Source: Alteromonas portus | Lineage (GTDB): Bacteria; Pseudomonadota; Gammaproteobacteria; Enterobacterales; Alteromonadaceae | DNA length: 64,000 nt | Assembly (NCBI RefSeq): GCF_005117025.1 | Contig: NZ_SWCO01000007.1 | Location: 124,001-188,000 of the forward strand | Reading direction: 5' to 3' | Shown: piece by piece, positions 36,627 through 45,279 of the stretch | Layout of the letters: each line of letters begins with the position of its first letter | Position numbering within the stretch: the stretch's first letter is position 1 | Position numbers and translations under genes: made by a program | The notes under the pieces: model-generated | The model's input: the letters and a program-made list of their open reading frames with translations, nothing else | What the model was told of the DNA's origin: nothing | The model's database searches: none

Positions 36627-38405
36627 TTAATAATCCAGTATTGCCTTTGTAAATGGATACTTAGGCGAGCCCCCAGTAATGTCTGAAAGCACCGAGTTCA
36701 TAGTGTCTACATCGCTATCGAAGCCTCCGTGAGACGTAGCCGCAGTGGCATCACCTTCTTTTCCTTCACTGTATTTAAAGGTCACGTTAGACAGGGGTTG
36801 ATTAAACACAGCCATACCTAGCAGTGGCATCTCTGGTTTAGGTTCAAATGCGTTTGATACTAAATAGAGCAACGATTTTTGGTAAATGCGCGCCACGTGA
36901 TCATCTTTTTCCAACGCTTCAGATAAGTTATAAACCGTGGTCGATTCAACATGTTTTTCTTCTATAAGCTCAGATAGGGTTTCGTTGAATAGGGGGTAGC
37001 TAATGGCTGGGGCCAATAAGTGTAGACTCTTAACTTTTATGCTTTCATCTACTTTAAACAGTCTAGACAGGCTATGAGCATGGAAGATAGAGCCAACAGA
37101 ATGCCCTACAACATGCAGCTTAATATCTGAATTGTCTTTCAAATACGCGGCTAATCGCGTTAGAAAATACGTACCATCGGACGTGGTACGGGTGAAAGGT
37201 GTACAGGCATCTGATTTCATTTCACGCCACAGTGCGCCACCTACTTTGCGCGTCGCCCATTCCAGAATTCGGTCGGTATAATCAGTGAAGGCCCCTACTT
37301 TGTTGCTAATGTCTTTATTCTTAAAGCCCAGAATATCTTTTAACTCTTCGAGCATACCCGTGTCGTACATGAAGTGAATAGGGTAAACATCGTTTTTTAG
37401 AAACGTGTCTTTCATGGCGGCAATGCGTTTAGCCGAAGCTTTTATACTATTTAGGCCACCGTGTGCATACAGCATTACATGACGATGGTTACTTTCAGAA
37501 AGCTTTTCAATGATGGTATCGACGTGGTTTTTATTGCTCCAATATTTGCTTTTGGTGTCAAAGTGTCCGTCGTCGAAATGAACGAAGTGATCTTGAATGC
37601 TTACCCGTGGCGTAGAGCGCGAAAACAACCCCTGCGCAATGGAGCGTGTAGCCTGATGGTAAGTCCCTGTGCCAGAAATAGGAAGCGCAAGCTGAACAAC
37701 CCATGCATCCATAACGTTTAGCGCCCAGTCGTCGTATCGCCAAAGTGCCAATCCTGACTTTTTCCAATCCGTACCCCAAGAGTTTTGGATCCAAAAACCT
37801 TCATCGTTATAGCCAACAATAGCAAACGCGTGGCCGCCCATGGGTTCAGGCCTTAATTTTATTGCATCACCCTCACTATCTTTCCAACCTTCATGGATTC
37901 TGGCAGAAACAAAGATGACGCCCACTTCGTTAAGTGCCGCATGAAAATCGCTAATTTCTCGTTCAATACGGTAATACGCACCTAGCCTGTGATTACTTGC
38001 GTTGTTAGCAATGGCCAGGGTCATTTCAAACTCGTTGCTATGCTTTATGTCCTTAGTTAGTGAGTAGTTACACACTCCGCTATTATACCAACCTTTAATG
38101 GCACCGCGGCAGCTAGAGCCTTCGTACGCTTCGCCTAACCATTCATCGTGACGCTTAGCCATGGCATAAAGCATCCATGGGCTCACCGTATGTTTTCGCC
38201 CTTGCTGACGGTAAATGAAATTAATGGTTGCGGCCAATGCAAAGCCCGTACAGGCACCATCTTTACCTTGATCTAAGATAACCAAATTGCCCGGTGGGTC
38301 GATAAAAGGCTTAAGGGGCGTGAGATTAGGTTGGTAATAACGATCACGAAGGTCTGGATAATCGGCGCTAACGTTTAGCATATTTTTTGAGACAGGCGAG
38401 TTCAT
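36627..38405 (-). CDS. Papain-like cysteine peptidase fused to an alpha/beta-hydrolase
   Basis: 592 residues, no signal peptide. Residues about 15-240 are a C1-family papain fold: oxyanion Q46 and nucleophile C52 (LDQGKDGACTGFA), catalytic H192 (MGGHAFAIVGYN) and N208 (WIQNSWGTDW). Residues about 270-590 look like a lipase-type alpha/beta-hydrolase, with HGG at 315-317 (YAHGGLNS) and a nucleophile elbow GHSVGS with S436; the acid and histidine partners are not certain. Both active sites appear intact. It stands alone, with long gaps on both sides, facing the HExxH gene. It may be an intracellular or secreted effector-like enzyme; that is inference. ATG 38405. Confidence 0.8.
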   Translation of the reverse strand: MNSPVSKNMLNVSADYPDLRDRYYQPNLTPLKPFIDPPGNLVILDQGKDGACTGFALAATINFIYRQQGRKHTVSPWMLYAMAKRHDEWLGEAYEGSSCRGAIKGWYNSGVCNYSLTKDIKHSNEFEMTLAIANNASNHRLGAYYRIEREISDFHAALNEVGVIFVSARIHEGWKDSEGDAIKLRPEPMGGHAFAIVGYNDEGFWIQNSWGTDWKKSGLALWRYDDWALNVMDAWVVQLALPISGTGTYHQATRSIAQGLFSRSTPRVSIQDHFVHFDDGHFDTKSKYWSNKNHVDTIIEKLSESNHRHVMLYAHGGLNSIKASAKRIAAMKDTFLKNDVYPIHFMYDTGMLEELKDILGFKNKDISNKVGAFTDYTDRILEWATRKVGGALWREMKSDACTPFTRTTSDGTYFLTRLAAYLKDNSDIKLHVVGHSVGSIFHAHSLSRLFKVDESIKVKSLHLLAPAISYPLFNETLSELIEEKHVESTTVYNLSEALEKDDHVARIYQKSLLYLVSNAFEPKPEMPLLGMAVFNQPLSNVTFKYSEGKEGDATAATSHGGFDSDVDTMNSVLSDITGGSPKYPFTKAILDY

Positions 38406-38760
38406 AAAATCATCCTTTGATTAGGGCTGGTGAACTTTGCTGTACAAACAGGTAAAACGCTCGTACGTCAAAGGTCGGTAACCCTTTGCTCATTATGGTG
38501 GCCCGAAAGTACTGCCTAGAAAAAGGCTGTGGTCAAATGAGCAACATTACCTTCGTTAAACGTTAAGGCACTAAGAAAATGTCAACGGCCTCGCTAAACG
38601 CCAACAACATACGAACTTCGGTTTCGGTGTGACCCACACCTTTTCATTGTTTCGGTATTTTATATTTTAGTGCTCTTGGCTAAAGAGTATTTGTGCACAT
38701 GAATTATTATGCACCCGCTCTAATGTAGCAAAAACCACAGGCTAATGGGAAGCGTGATAC
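38406..38760. other. Intergenic region upstream of the peptidase-hydrolase fusion
   Basis: No supportable gene. It should carry the promoter of the minus-strand fusion gene. A 6-bp stem GGTGTG-ACC-CACACC at 38626-38640 followed by TTTTC looks like a weak plus-strand terminator although no plus-strand gene precedes it; a short untranslated RNA is possible but unsupported otherwise. Confidence 0.3.
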
Positions 38761-38791
38761 ATAAAGGGCCTGTCAGTGACAGGCCCTTTAT
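38761..38791 (-). terminator. Terminator-like palindrome after tex
   Basis: A 31-bp perfect palindrome, ATAAAGGGCCTGTCA-G-TGACAGGCCCTTTAT, 34 bp past the tex stop. It would form a long GC-rich hairpin on either strand with a U-rich edge, typical of a factor-independent terminator. Confidence 0.8.
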
Positions 38792-38824
38792 AAGTGACAG
38801 TAAGTTATGGTGAATCGCTACCGT

Positions 38825-41167
38825 TTACTTTTTCGCTTTAGCGAACGCGTCGGCAAAGGCGTTGCCCATAGCGCTATTTTGCGGTTGGCTGTTGCGATTG
38901 CCGCCACCCTGATTTGAACGCGGGTTTGCTTTAGGGTTAGCACGGCCTTTGTTTTGTGTTTTTCCTGCTGCCGGTTTGCCGCCAGCATTATTGTTTTGAT
39001 TCGGTGTATCGTCTAAGCGCATGGTGAAGGAAATCCGCTTGCGCGGTACATCTACTTCAAGCACTTTTACTTTCACGATATCGCCCGCTTTAACCACCTC
39101 GCGAGGGTCTGAGATAAACTTGTTAGTCAAGGCTGAAATATGCACCAGACCGTCTTGATGCACGCCAACGTCAACGAATGCGCCAAAATTCGCCACGTTG
39201 CTCACCACGCCCTCTAGGATCATACCCGGCTTAAGGTCATTGATGGTTTCAACGCCTTCTTTAAACGCGGCAGTTTTAAACTCTGGACGAGGGTCGCGAC
39301 CCGGTTTGTCCAGCTCTTTTAGAATGTCTTTAACGGTGGGTAAACCGAATGCATCGCTGGTAAACGTATCTGGCGATAAGCTTTTAAGTAGCTCGGTATT
39401 GCCGATAATGTCGTTAACTGCAACCGCAGTCGTATCTACAATTTTATCGACTACCGGGTACGCTTCGGGGTGAACCGCAGAGGCATCAAGTGGGTTGGTG
39501 CCGTTTACAATACGCAAGAAACCCGCTGCTTGCTCAAAAGCTTTAGGCCCTAAACGTTCAACTTTTAATAGTGCTTTACGGTCTGGGAACGCACCATTAG
39601 TGTCTCTGAAATTAACAATGTTATGCGCAAGGGTTTTGTTTAAGCCCGATACGTAGCTCAAAAGCGCGGGCGATGCGGTGTTTAAGTCGACGCCTACCGC
39701 ATTTACACAATCTTCGATAACACGGTCTAGCGACTTGCCTAACTGGCTTTGGCTTACGTCATGCTGATATTGGCCTACACCTATGGCTTTAGGTTCAATT
39801 TTAACGAGTTCTGCAAGCGGGTCTTGCAAGCGTCGAGCGATAGACACCGCGCCGCGAATTGACACGTCAAGGTCAGGTAATTCTTTTGAAGCGAGCTCAG
39901 AAGCTGAATACACCGATGCACCAGCTTCACTGACCATAATTTTTTGTGCAGTAAGTTCGCTATTGTTTTTGAGCATTTCGCCAACAAGTTTGTCTGTTTC
40001 GCGCGAACCTGTACCATTGCCAATGCTGATTAAATCTACTTTGTATTGCTTGCACAGCGTGGTGAGCGTACGAATAGATTTGTCCCACTGGTTTTGTGGC
40101 GCATGAGGAAATATGGTGTTGGTCGCGACCACTTTACCTGTGCTGTCTACTACTGCTACTTTAACGCCGGTTCTCAAACCAGGGTCCAGGCCCATTGTCG
40201 TTTTGGCACCAGCAGGCGCTGCCATCAATAGGTCGTTTAAGTTTTTAGCAAACACTTCAATGGCTTCTTCTTCCGCGCGCTCTCGAAGGGCGCTGAATAG
40301 CTCTGTTTCCATGTGTAAACCAATTTTGATTTTCCACGTCCACTGTACAACCTGAGCTAAGAAGTCATCTGCACCACGGCCGCGGTGCATGATGTCATAG
40401 TGATTTGCGATAATATGTTCGCAATGCGACGGACCGTTATCTTCTGACTGCGGGTCGGCATCTAGCTGAATGTGTAGCATGCCTTCATTGCGGCCTCTAA
40501 ACATTGCCAACGCGCGGTGAGATGGTACGTTTTTATACTTCTCACTGTGTTCGAAATAGTCTTTATATTTGGCGGCTTCTTGCTCTTTGCCTGATACAAC
40601 GGTGCTTTTTACATGGGCATTTTCAGTTAGATACTTACGCACTTTTGCCAAAAGTGAGGCGTCTTCAGCGAAGCGCTCCATCAAGATATAACGGGCACCT
40701 TCTAACGCTGCTTTCGTATCAGCAACGCCACTGTCTGCGTTTACGTATTCGCTTGCTGCACTTTCAACGTCGGTATCAGGGTCAGAGAATAAGGTATCAG
40801 CTAAAGGCTCAAGGCCGGCTTCAATAGCAATTTGGCCTTTAGTACGCCGGCGAGGCTTATACGGTAAGTACAAATCTTCTAAGGTCGTTTTACTGTCGGC
40901 ACTGGTAATACTGCTTTTAAGCTCGTCGGTTAGTTTGCCCTGTTCTTCGATAGATTTGAGAATAACATCGCGGCGTTCTTCAAGCTCTCGCAGGTAGGTT
41001 AAGCGCTGCTCTAAGGTACGCAGCTGTGTGTCATCAAGGCCTTGTGTCACTTCTTTTCGGTAGCGTGCGATAAAAGGTACGGTTGACCCCTCATCAAGAA
41101 GTTTTACAGCGGCAGTTACTTGCGAAGGTTGAACGCTAAGTTCATCTGCAATTTTATTGATAATCAT
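38825..41167 (-). CDS. tex: Tex transcription accessory protein, S1 RNA-binding
   Basis: 780 residues, close to the 773 of E. coli YhgF/Tex. N-terminal helical Tex core ([40 protein letters not shown]), a YqgF-like RNase-H-fold domain (about 325-455, [17 protein letters not shown]), a helix-hairpin-helix segment (about 490-560, [17 protein letters not shown]), and a C-terminal S1 domain (about 650-722, [26 protein letters not shown]). The last 50 residues are a Gly/Asn/Lys-rich tail likely to bind nucleic acid. Role in transcription and stress tolerance is known for the family. It precedes greB on the opposite side: greB is upstream, same strand. Confidence 0.96.
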   Translation of the reverse strand: MIINKIADELSVQPSQVTAAVKLLDEGSTVPFIARYRKEVTQGLDDTQLRTLEQRLTYLRELEERRDVILKSIEEQGKLTDELKSSITSADSKTTLEDLYLPYKPRRRTKGQIAIEAGLEPLADTLFSDPDTDVESAASEYVNADSGVADTKAALEGARYILMERFAEDASLLAKVRKYLTENAHVKSTVVSGKEQEAAKYKDYFEHSEKYKNVPSHRALAMFRGRNEGMLHIQLDADPQSEDNGPSHCEHIIANHYDIMHRGRGADDFLAQVVQWTWKIKIGLHMETELFSALRERAEEEAIEVFAKNLNDLLMAAPAGAKTTMGLDPGLRTGVKVAVVDSTGKVVATNTIFPHAPQNQWDKSIRTLTTLCKQYKVDLISIGNGTGSRETDKLVGEMLKNNSELTAQKIMVSEAGASVYSASELASKELPDLDVSIRGAVSIARRLQDPLAELVKIEPKAIGVGQYQHDVSQSQLGKSLDRVIEDCVNAVGVDLNTASPALLSYVSGLNKTLAHNIVNFRDTNGAFPDRKALLKVERLGPKAFEQAAGFLRIVNGTNPLDASAVHPEAYPVVDKIVDTTAVAVNDIIGNTELLKSLSPDTFTSDAFGLPTVKDILKELDKPGRDPRPEFKTAAFKEGVETINDLKPGMILEGVVSNVANFGAFVDVGVHQDGLVHISALTNKFISDPREVVKAGDIVKVKVLEVDVPRKRISFTMRLDDTPNQNNNAGGKPAAGKTQNKGRANPKANPRSNQGGGNRNSQPQNSAMGNAFADAFAKAKK

Positions 41168-41345
41168 AAGTCGCTCTAAGATACTAAAAATTCTCGTCAG
41201 GCAATGGCGAATAAACGGTGTGTGAAAGGCTTAAATACACAGCGTCTGTAGTGAAAATACGAGCGGTGAGTATATCACCGCGGTGTAGGGGAAGTCGTCT
41301 GATCATTGTGTTACAAATAGGTGACTAAATGAGGCATACGATTAC

Positions 41346-41831
41346 TTACAATTTGTCCGTAGCATCGTACCAAATACGGTTTATCCACCACTCTTTTGTG
41401 CCCGTCTCGGTTTTTACAACAAATTCATCGTCTTCTTCTTTGCCAAGTAGCGCTCGCGCCATGGGTGAGTCGATAGAAATATAGTCCTTGCGGCCAAAAA
41501 TTTCGTCGTAGCCCACGAGCCTAAGTTCCATGACCTTGCCCGCGTCATTTTCAATTTCAACCCAAGCACCAAAGAAGACCTTTCCCTCTTGCTGTGGATC
41601 GTAGTCCACAACCTTCAGGTTTTCCAAGCACTTGCGAAGGTAGCGTACGCGGCGGTCAATTTCCCGTAGCTTCTTCTTGTTGTACTGATAGTCGGCATTC
41701 TCGCTTCTGTCACCAAGGCTCGCAGCCCATGTCACTTTGCGAGTAATTTCAGGCCGTTCTTCGCGCCACAAGAAGTCCAATTCTTGCTTCAGCTTCAAAT
41801 AGCCCTTTCGAGTGATAAGCGGTGTTTTCAC
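41346..41831 (-). CDS. greB: Transcription elongation factor GreB
   Basis: Rescues backtracked RNA polymerase by stimulating transcript cleavage. 161 residues (E. coli 158). N-terminal coiled coil with the tip acidic pair in the LGDRSENADYQYNKKKLREIDRR block (about 39-61), then a FKBP-like C-terminal domain (YISIDSPMARALLGKEEDDE). The form VTWAASLGDRSENADY and the length mark GreB rather than GreA. Same strand as tex, 178 bp apart, as found next to each other in many gammaproteobacteria. ATG 41831. Confidence 0.95.
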   Translation of the reverse strand: MKTPLITRKGYLKLKQELDFLWREERPEITRKVTWAASLGDRSENADYQYNKKKLREIDRRVRYLRKCLENLKVVDYDPQQEGKVFFGAWVEIENDAGKVMELRLVGYDEIFGRKDYISIDSPMARALLGKEEDDEFVVKTETGTKEWWINRIWYDATDKL

Positions 41832-42005
41832 AATGTCCTATAAATAATCCAGCTAATTACCCTTACTTTATGTGGGTAGTAAGGCAAAACGCAATCTTTC
41901 TCTACGTCAAAAAGTGACAAAAGAGGCAGATCGAATATTTATTGAACATAAACCTTTCATTCGCTGTCGTAGTATAAATAATGTTCAAACCATTAGGGGA
42001 ATTAA

Positions 42006-42275
42006 ATGCGTAACAGGATACCAATGTTGAACCGTCGAAGGTCGGGGAACGATCCGTTCCAAACCAGCGGTACAATTATAGGTTTTATGCTGTTTTTAAG
42101 TGGCGCACTGTTATTGCTGTATGCTTTGCTTGATATCGTTGTCCGCTTAAAGAGTGTGCAAACCGTAATATATCTCATTTTAGGTTGTGCCATGTACAAG
42201 GTAGGGCACTCTCTATTAAATCACTTCGCAACGTTCAAAGTTCATACGGAAAGACGTAGAGCGCCACAGCGTTAA
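42006..42275 (+). CDS. Small two-helix membrane protein, unknown function
   Basis: 89 residues, with a basic N-terminus (RNRIPMLNRRRSGN), two membrane helices (about 22-44 and 52-70) and a basic C-terminus (HTERRRAPQR). AGGGGA lies seven bases before ATG 42006, a good ribosome site. I do not recognise the family. Divergent from greB. Confidence 0.65.
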   Translation: MRNRIPMLNRRRSGNDPFQTSGTIIGFMLFLSGALLLLYALLDIVVRLKSVQTVIYLILGCAMYKVGHSLLNHFATFKVHTERRRAPQR

Positions 42276-42374
42276 AACCTTTAGTTTTAAGCGTCAAATT
42301 TTAAGGCGAAATTGTTCCAAAAAAGCTGCAAACCGGCCGTGAAATTTTGTCACTTTAGTCTAAGCTTATAAGTG

Positions 42375-42528
42375 TAATTCGAGGCACCAAGCATATTGAA
42401 TAACCCATTTTACTATCTGGGTACGCGCGTGGTGAAAATCCACTAGCTCGTAGGGAAAAGGTAAGCAAGGATCACGCTGACTCACTAAAACAAAAAAGCC
42501 GACGCTATGCGTCGGCTTTCTCTTTTTC
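42375..42528 (+). ncRNA. Candidate structured RNA, cobalamin-riboswitch-like, with its own terminator
   Basis: The intergenic stretch shows GGGTAC (42419-42424), a GTGG-TGAAAAT-CCAC hairpin (42429-42443), AGCT (42445-42448) and GGTAAGC (42460-42466). This order resembles the GGGAA ... GGTGAAAATCC ... GCT ... GGTAAGC backbone of cobalamin riboswitches. The B12-box (GCCAGGAGACC-type) is not visible, and no gene follows on this strand: the segment ends in a strong hairpin and T-run. A further hairpin ACCCA/TGGGT spans 42403-42422. It could be a decayed riboswitch, a small RNA, or chance similarity. Confidence 0.3.
42492..42528. terminator. Bidirectional rho-independent terminator before fkpA 3' end
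   Basis: 11-bp stem AAAGCCGACGC / GCGTCGGCTTT with a three-base loop (42495-42519), flanked by A-run on the left and TCTCTTTTTC on the right. It serves the minus-strand FKBP gene (stop at 42542) and any plus-strand transcript from the preceding RNA candidate. Confidence 0.9.
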
Positions 42529-42541
42529 CTAAAGCGCTGAA

Positions 42542-43327
42542 TTATTCTGCTGGCGCTTCGGCTTCAGGCTTAACTACTTCTAGCAACTCAACGTCAAAGA
42601 TTAGTGTTGAGTTTGGTGTGATAGCGCCGGTAGAACGCGCACCATAAGCGAGTTCAGATGGGATATGGAAGCGGTATTTCGCGCCTTCCTTCATTAGCTG
42701 AACACCTTCCGTCCAACCAGAAATAACGCGGTTAAGCGGGAATTCCGCTGGCTCGCCACGCTTATAAGATGAATCAAACTCAGTGCCATCTAACAAGGTG
42801 CCACGGTAGTGAACTTTAACCATGTCTGTCGCTTCTGGGCTTGCGCCTTCGCCTTCTTCAAGTACTTCGTACTGAAGACCAGACTCTGTCGTTACCACGC
42901 CTTCTTTCTTACCGTTTTCTTCTAGATAAGCCAGGCCTGCTTCAATATTTTTTTCTGCGGCTTGTTCCGCCATTTCTTGCTGCTTAGCACGAAGTACTTC
43001 TTCGCCTTGTTGAGCAATTTGCTGAATCTGCTCTGGCGTAAACTTAAGGGTGTCGTTAAGACCGTCTTTAAAGCCTTGTTGTAGCGCATCTTGGTCTAGT
43101 GTTAAACCTAGCTGCTCTTGTTGCTCTGCACGGTTGCTAACAAACAAACCCATGCTTGCGCCCATAGCATAAGCTTGCTTTTGTGTATCTGTCATTTCTT
43201 CTGCTGAAACTGCAGTTGTTTTTGCACTATCAGCGCTTGTAGAAGCGGCCTCATCAGATGTATTTGGCTGGCAAGCGAAAAGGCCTAGCGCAGCGATAGT
43301 AGATAAGGCAACGAGCGACTTCTGCAT
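42542..43327 (-). CDS. fkpA: FKBP-type peptidyl-prolyl isomerase lipoprotein (FkpA-like)
   Basis: 261 residues from ATG 43327, preceded by TGGAG; the frame's upstream starts lack a signal. Lipoprotein signal with lipobox LFAC (Cys18), then a Ser/Ala/Thr-rich spacer, the FKBP N-terminal dimerisation domain (about 38-140, QKQAYAMGASMGLFVSN) and the catalytic FKBP domain (about 150-255, VKVHYRGTLLDGTEFDSSY ... GWTEGVQLM ... YRFHIPSELAYGARS). Folds exported proteins in the periplasm. The lipid anchor differs from soluble E. coli FkpA but resembles Mip-type proteins. Divergent from the WD40-slyX pair, as fkpA is from slyX in E. coli. Confidence 0.9.
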   Translation of the reverse strand: MQKSLVALSTIAALGLFACQPNTSDEAASTSADSAKTTAVSAEEMTDTQKQAYAMGASMGLFVSNRAEQQEQLGLTLDQDALQQGFKDGLNDTLKFTPEQIQQIAQQGEEVLRAKQQEMAEQAAEKNIEAGLAYLEENGKKEGVVTTESGLQYEVLEEGEGASPEATDMVKVHYRGTLLDGTEFDSSYKRGEPAEFPLNRVISGWTEGVQLMKEGAKYRFHIPSELAYGARSTGAITPNSTLIFDVELLEVVKPEAEAPAE

Positions 43328-43464
43328 AAAAACGTCTCCATTAATTATTATCATCATGCGTCTATGTCTATACTGCTGCATCTAAGGCAGTGTGCACGAT
43401 AGTTAAAGATGCGTGATCCATGCTATGTTAAACCTAGCGTTTACAAAGCGAAACCTATTTGATT

Positions 43465-44457
43465 ATGTTTAGGCCTCAAATGTTCCACAGAATAGTGTTA
43501 CTCACCTTACTAATTGGCAATTCCATGGGATGTTCTGTCCCTGATACTACGCCAATACAACAGTGGCGTCATGTAGAAGAAGGTGCATACGCAGCAGATA
43601 TTTCTACCGACGGTACACTTGCTGTGGTGTCAGGTGTGAATAATGGCGTCAACGTGTGGCGGTTAGGCCAAAGTGAACCGCTTTATCATTGGAGCCACCA
43701 AGGAGAAGGGGATAACCTTGTTATGTCAGTGCACATAAGCGCCGACAAACGCTACGTTGTTACCGCTGACCGCGAGGCTTTTGCGCTGTGGAGTTTAGAA
43801 ACTGGCGAACCAGAAGGGTTTTGGCGCATTGACGAGTCATCAATTAGAGATGTTGTGGTAACCAATAATGGCAACGGCATACTGGTGGCCCGCTCAAATG
43901 GCAAAGTTATGTACTTTGAACCGCGCACCTCACGTCGACTGGAGTTTTTAGGGCATCAGGAAAAGGTTAACTCCATTGATATATCACCGAATGGTAAGTT
44001 TGCGCTTACTGGCGGTAATGACTATATCGCCTATTTGTGGAGTACAGAGACTGGACAAATAATTCATACCTTCACCCATCCTACGCGAGTAACAAAAGTT
44101 GCGCTAGATGATGAAGGTCGCTTTGCTTTTACCGCCGACAGCCAGAGCAAGTCGCAAGTGTGGAATGTACAAACCGGCCAGCCCGTAACGTCGCTTAAGT
44201 TTGCGTCGCGACAAAAAATCTTCACAGACGTCGAATTTTCCAAAGACGGTCAGTTTTTACTGACAGGGTCTCCCGCACGAAAGGTCTACCTGTGGGATCT
44301 GAAAACAGGCGAGCAAGTGCAGTCCATACAGGTTGCTTCAAGAGAGTCAGTTTCACCACCAACCGCAGTTGTGTATGGCGTCGCCTTCCTTCCAAATGAT
44401 AATATATTGTCTATAAGCAGTAGTGGCCTTGCCGAAGAATGGCAACGAGAGAGATAG
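43465..44457 (+). CDS. WD40-repeat lipoprotein
   Basis: 330 residues. N-terminal lipoprotein signal (RIVLLTLLIGNSMGC), then about seven WD40 blades from residue 35 to the end; recurrent patterns include LVMSVHISADKRYVVTAD, VNSIDISPNGKFALTGGNDYIAYLWS and FTDVEFSKDGQFLLTGSPARKVYLWDL. A protein-binding propeller, probably anchored in the outer membrane; partner unknown. Start is ATG 43465, though ATG 43480 (AGG six bases upstream) gives a more standard signal peptide. Located between fkpA and slyX, 9 bp before slyX. Confidence 0.85.
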   Translation: MFRPQMFHRIVLLTLLIGNSMGCSVPDTTPIQQWRHVEEGAYAADISTDGTLAVVSGVNNGVNVWRLGQSEPLYHWSHQGEGDNLVMSVHISADKRYVVTADREAFALWSLETGEPEGFWRIDESSIRDVVVTNNGNGILVARSNGKVMYFEPRTSRRLEFLGHQEKVNSIDISPNGKFALTGGNDYIAYLWSTETGQIIHTFTHPTRVTKVALDDEGRFAFTADSQSKSQVWNVQTGQPVTSLKFASRQKIFTDVEFSKDGQFLLTGSPARKVYLWDLKTGEQVQSIQVASRESVSPPTAVVYGVAFLPNDNILSISSSGLAEEWQRER

Positions 44458-44466
44458 AGAATTTAC

Positions 44467-44715
44467 ATGACAGATAAAAGCGCTGAGCAGTTACAACAGC
44501 AAATAAATAGCGCCAATAGCTATATTGAAGAGTTACAGATGAAAGTAGCCTTTCAAGAACACACTATCGAGGCACTTAATGAAGCGCTGGCTTCACAACA
44601 AAAGCAACTCGATGATTTAGCGTTTAAAGTAAGTCATGTGATAGACCGCGTTAAGTCTATCGAGCCGTCTAATATTGCTAAGCAGTCAGAAGAGACCCCG
44701 CCTCCGCATTACTAG
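44467..44715 (+). CDS. slyX: SlyX family protein
   Basis: 82 residues forming a long alpha-helical coiled coil (about 6-60, IEELQMKVAFQEHTIEALNEALASQQKQLDDL) and ending with the PPHY-type tail (TPPPHY) typical of SlyX. Function is unknown in the family; it is regularly adjacent to fkpA. It follows the WD40 gene by 9 bp, so the two are probably one operon. Confidence 0.92.
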   Translation: MTDKSAEQLQQQINSANSYIEELQMKVAFQEHTIEALNEALASQQKQLDDLAFKVSHVIDRVKSIEPSNIAKQSEETPPPHY

Positions 44716-44944
44716 AACAATTGAAGCGCTGTAACAATTACAACACGGCATTTATTTGAATTGTGCCCATTTTGGTGACGCTTATTGTGGGGCGTTTATT
44801 GTGGAATCAGGCCTGTGATGACATAAAGGGCGTTTCGATGATGTTCAGTTGAAAAATACGTTAAGCTAGTTCATCTTGTTATGAGTTAGGCGAAGTCTTC
44901 ATTTAGCCTGAATATTCAATTGAATTACACTTGCCTCCCGATAC

Positions 44945-44972
44945 AAAGGCTTCATTAAAGAGAAGCCTTTTT
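44945..44972 (+). terminator. Terminator- or attenuator-like hairpin before the 52-codon gene
   Basis: 9-bp perfect stem AAAGGCTTC / GAAGCCTTT with an eight-base loop and T-run ending at 44972, only 20 bp before the small gene's ATG. It may be the slyX transcript terminator (230 bp downstream of slyX) or a leader attenuator; position fits either. Confidence 0.6.
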
Positions 44973-44992
44973 ACTATTTAAGAGAGTACGTT

Positions 44993-45151
44993 ATGAGCGA
45001 TTTTGATATGGATGCGTTTGACAGCATCGATTTTGACTCTGTTGAGCAGTCAGTAGCTGAGAAACAGGCTGAAAAAGACAAGCAAGAGAGTCAAGAGATT
45101 GAGGGTATGCGCGATGGCGCCAATGATTGTGGCGATAGCTGCACCATTTAA
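44993..45151 (+). CDS. Small acidic protein with C-terminal cysteine pair, unknown
   Basis: 52 residues from ATG 44993 (AGAGAG seven bases upstream) to TAA at 45149. Composition is strongly acidic (MSDFDMDAFDSIDFDSVEQS... then a QAEKDKQESQE helix). The C-terminus carries DGANDCGDSCT, a CxxxC pair (C46, C50). No membrane helix. Codon use and ribosome site look genuine, although the frame is shorter than most annotation cutoffs. I do not recognise a family. Transcribed after a terminator-like hairpin and followed by another stem. Confidence 0.7.
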   Translation: MSDFDMDAFDSIDFDSVEQSVAEKQAEKDKQESQEIEGMRDGANDCGDSCTI

Positions 45152-45169
45152 GGCTGTTAAAGGCTATCA

Positions 45170-45188
45170 GGGCTCTTGATGAGAGCCC
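45170..45188 (+). terminator. Hairpin after the 52-codon gene
   Basis: Stem GGGCTCT / AGAGCCC (45170-45176 and 45182-45188) with a five-base loop, 19 bp past the stop. Only TT follows, so termination would be weak. Confidence 0.5.
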
Positions 45189-45275
45189 TTAGCGTTGGCA
45201 ATAAAGCCTTAGCGTTTGAAATAAAGCCTTAGCGTTACAATAAAGCCCTCAGCGTTATTAAAAGAGCTTTCAGCG
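45184..45275. repeat. Degenerate tandem repeat, about 20-bp unit, four to five copies
   Basis: Copies of AGCCyTTAGCGTTnnnAATAA: units at 45184-45204 (21 bp), 45205-45224 (20), 45225-45243 (19), 45244-45264 and a fragment to 45275. They fill the gap between the small gene and the 3' end of the DUF748 gene. Confidence 0.85.
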
Positions 45276-45279
45276 CGCT

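Noticed and set aside
38406..38760. Small RNA or gene upstream of the peptidase-hydrolase fusion
   Set aside because: A weak hairpin is present but no promoter, coding frame or conserved motif supports transcription there.
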